A DNA stretch of 64,000 bases, taken from positions 186,001 to 250,000 of the forward strand of contig NZ_JAEH01000002.1 in the NCBI RefSeq assembly GCF_000518805.1, read 5' to 3'. Both the position numbers and the translations under genes were made by a program. Positions 63,706 through 64,000 of this stretch are shown here, piece by piece (position 1 is the stretch's first letter; each line of letters begins with the position of its first letter). The notes below the pieces were generated by a model. That model worked only from the letters and a program-made list of their open reading frames with translations, was not told the origin of the DNA and searched no databases. The DNA comes from Shewanella waksmanii ATCC BAA-643. GTDB taxonomy: Bacteria > Pseudomonadota > Gammaproteobacteria > Enterobacterales > Shewanellaceae.

Positions 63706-64000
63706 ATGGCTATCACACCGCAGGCTGAAACAGCAGTGCAGGAGAATAGTACGCAGCAAGGGCAAAGTTATGCTTTTCCTTTGGTGTGTCTTACATCGTT
63801 ATTTTTTATTTGGGGATTGATAACGAGTCTTAACGATATCTTGATTCCGTACCTTAAAGGTATGTTTGAATTGAGCTATACCCAAGCAATGTTAATTCAG
63901 TTCTGTTTTTTTGGGGCTTACTTCTTAGTGTCGGTGCCTGCCGGGGCGTTAGTGGCTCGCGTGGGCTTTCAGCGCGGCATTGTGGTTGGCCTGTTAGTGG
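63706..64000 (+). CDS. FucP/GluP-family sugar MFS transporter, partial
   Basis: The first 98 codons run off the window end. The translation has [20 protein letters not shown] followed by [20 protein letters not shown], the N-terminus of FucP-type glucose/galactose or fucose:proton symporters. GGGGA lies five bases before the ATG. Operator control suggests it imports the monosaccharide or a related sugar of the beta-glucoside regulon. Confidence 0.87.
   Translation, partial: MAITPQAETAVQENSTQQGQSYAFPLVCLTSLFFIWGLITSLNDILIPYLKGMFELSYTQAMLIQFCFFGAYFLVSVPAGALVARVGFQRGIVVGLLV

Overview
The window looks like chromosome of a marine gammaproteobacterium, most likely of the Alteromonadales (Shewanella-like). 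The evidence is moderate GC, the order cysD-cysN-SLC13 permease-cysC, long polysaccharide operons, GPH sugar symporters and a large TonB-dependent receptor tied to glycoside use. No rRNA, tRNA, insertion sequence, phage gene or CRISPR array was seen. The genus is inference.

Layout. (1) 1-2403: tail of an ASPIC/UnbV protein and an exported DUF255 thioredoxin-fold protein. (2) 2597-7545: sulfate activation (cysD, cysN, permease, cysC), followed by a DHH phosphoesterase. (3) 8581-26509, plus strand: a tightly coupled Wzx/Wzy-type surface polysaccharide operon. Its PglF/PglE/PglD/PglC-like enzymes suggest a diacetamido-trideoxyhexose (bacillosamine-type) first sugar, and it also carries a pyruvyl transferase, ugd and galU. 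(4) 26506-40955, minus strand: a second, complete Wzx/Wzy exopolysaccharide system with Wza and GumC-like proteins, glycerol-phosphate genes and multidomain phosphoglycosyltransferase proteins, headed by a STAS / anti-sigma kinase / PP2C partner-switching set. (5) 41247-47041, plus strand: a PhnD-like binding protein, a hybrid histidine kinase and a sigma54 activator, then a Wzi-type porin on the minus strand. (6) 48845-57685, minus strand: TonB receptor, two flavin-dependent halogenase-like proteins, SapC, a cupin-like protein and a DUF6445 protein. (7) 58035-63356, minus strand: GH1 beta-glucosidase, two GPH symporters and a LacI regulator, with a FucP-type transporter starting divergently at 63706.

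Regulation is unusually readable. The second polysaccharide system has three sigma54-type promoters (38951, 34502, 31731) and a weaker fourth (40995). Each has an inverted repeat TYGCA-N3-TGCAA 71-102 bp upstream, a natural candidate for the binding site of the NtrC-type regulator encoded next door. The set of STAS protein, PP2C receiver, hybrid kinase, sigma54 activator and Wza/Wzc/Wzx/Wzy resembles the Vibrio fischeri syp biofilm logic in a different gene order. Separately, four near-identical LacI operators (TGWAAGCGCTTACA) sit against the candidate promoters of the TonB receptor operon, the beta-glucosidase operon and the FucP-type gene. This ties the halogenase cluster to beta-glucoside use.
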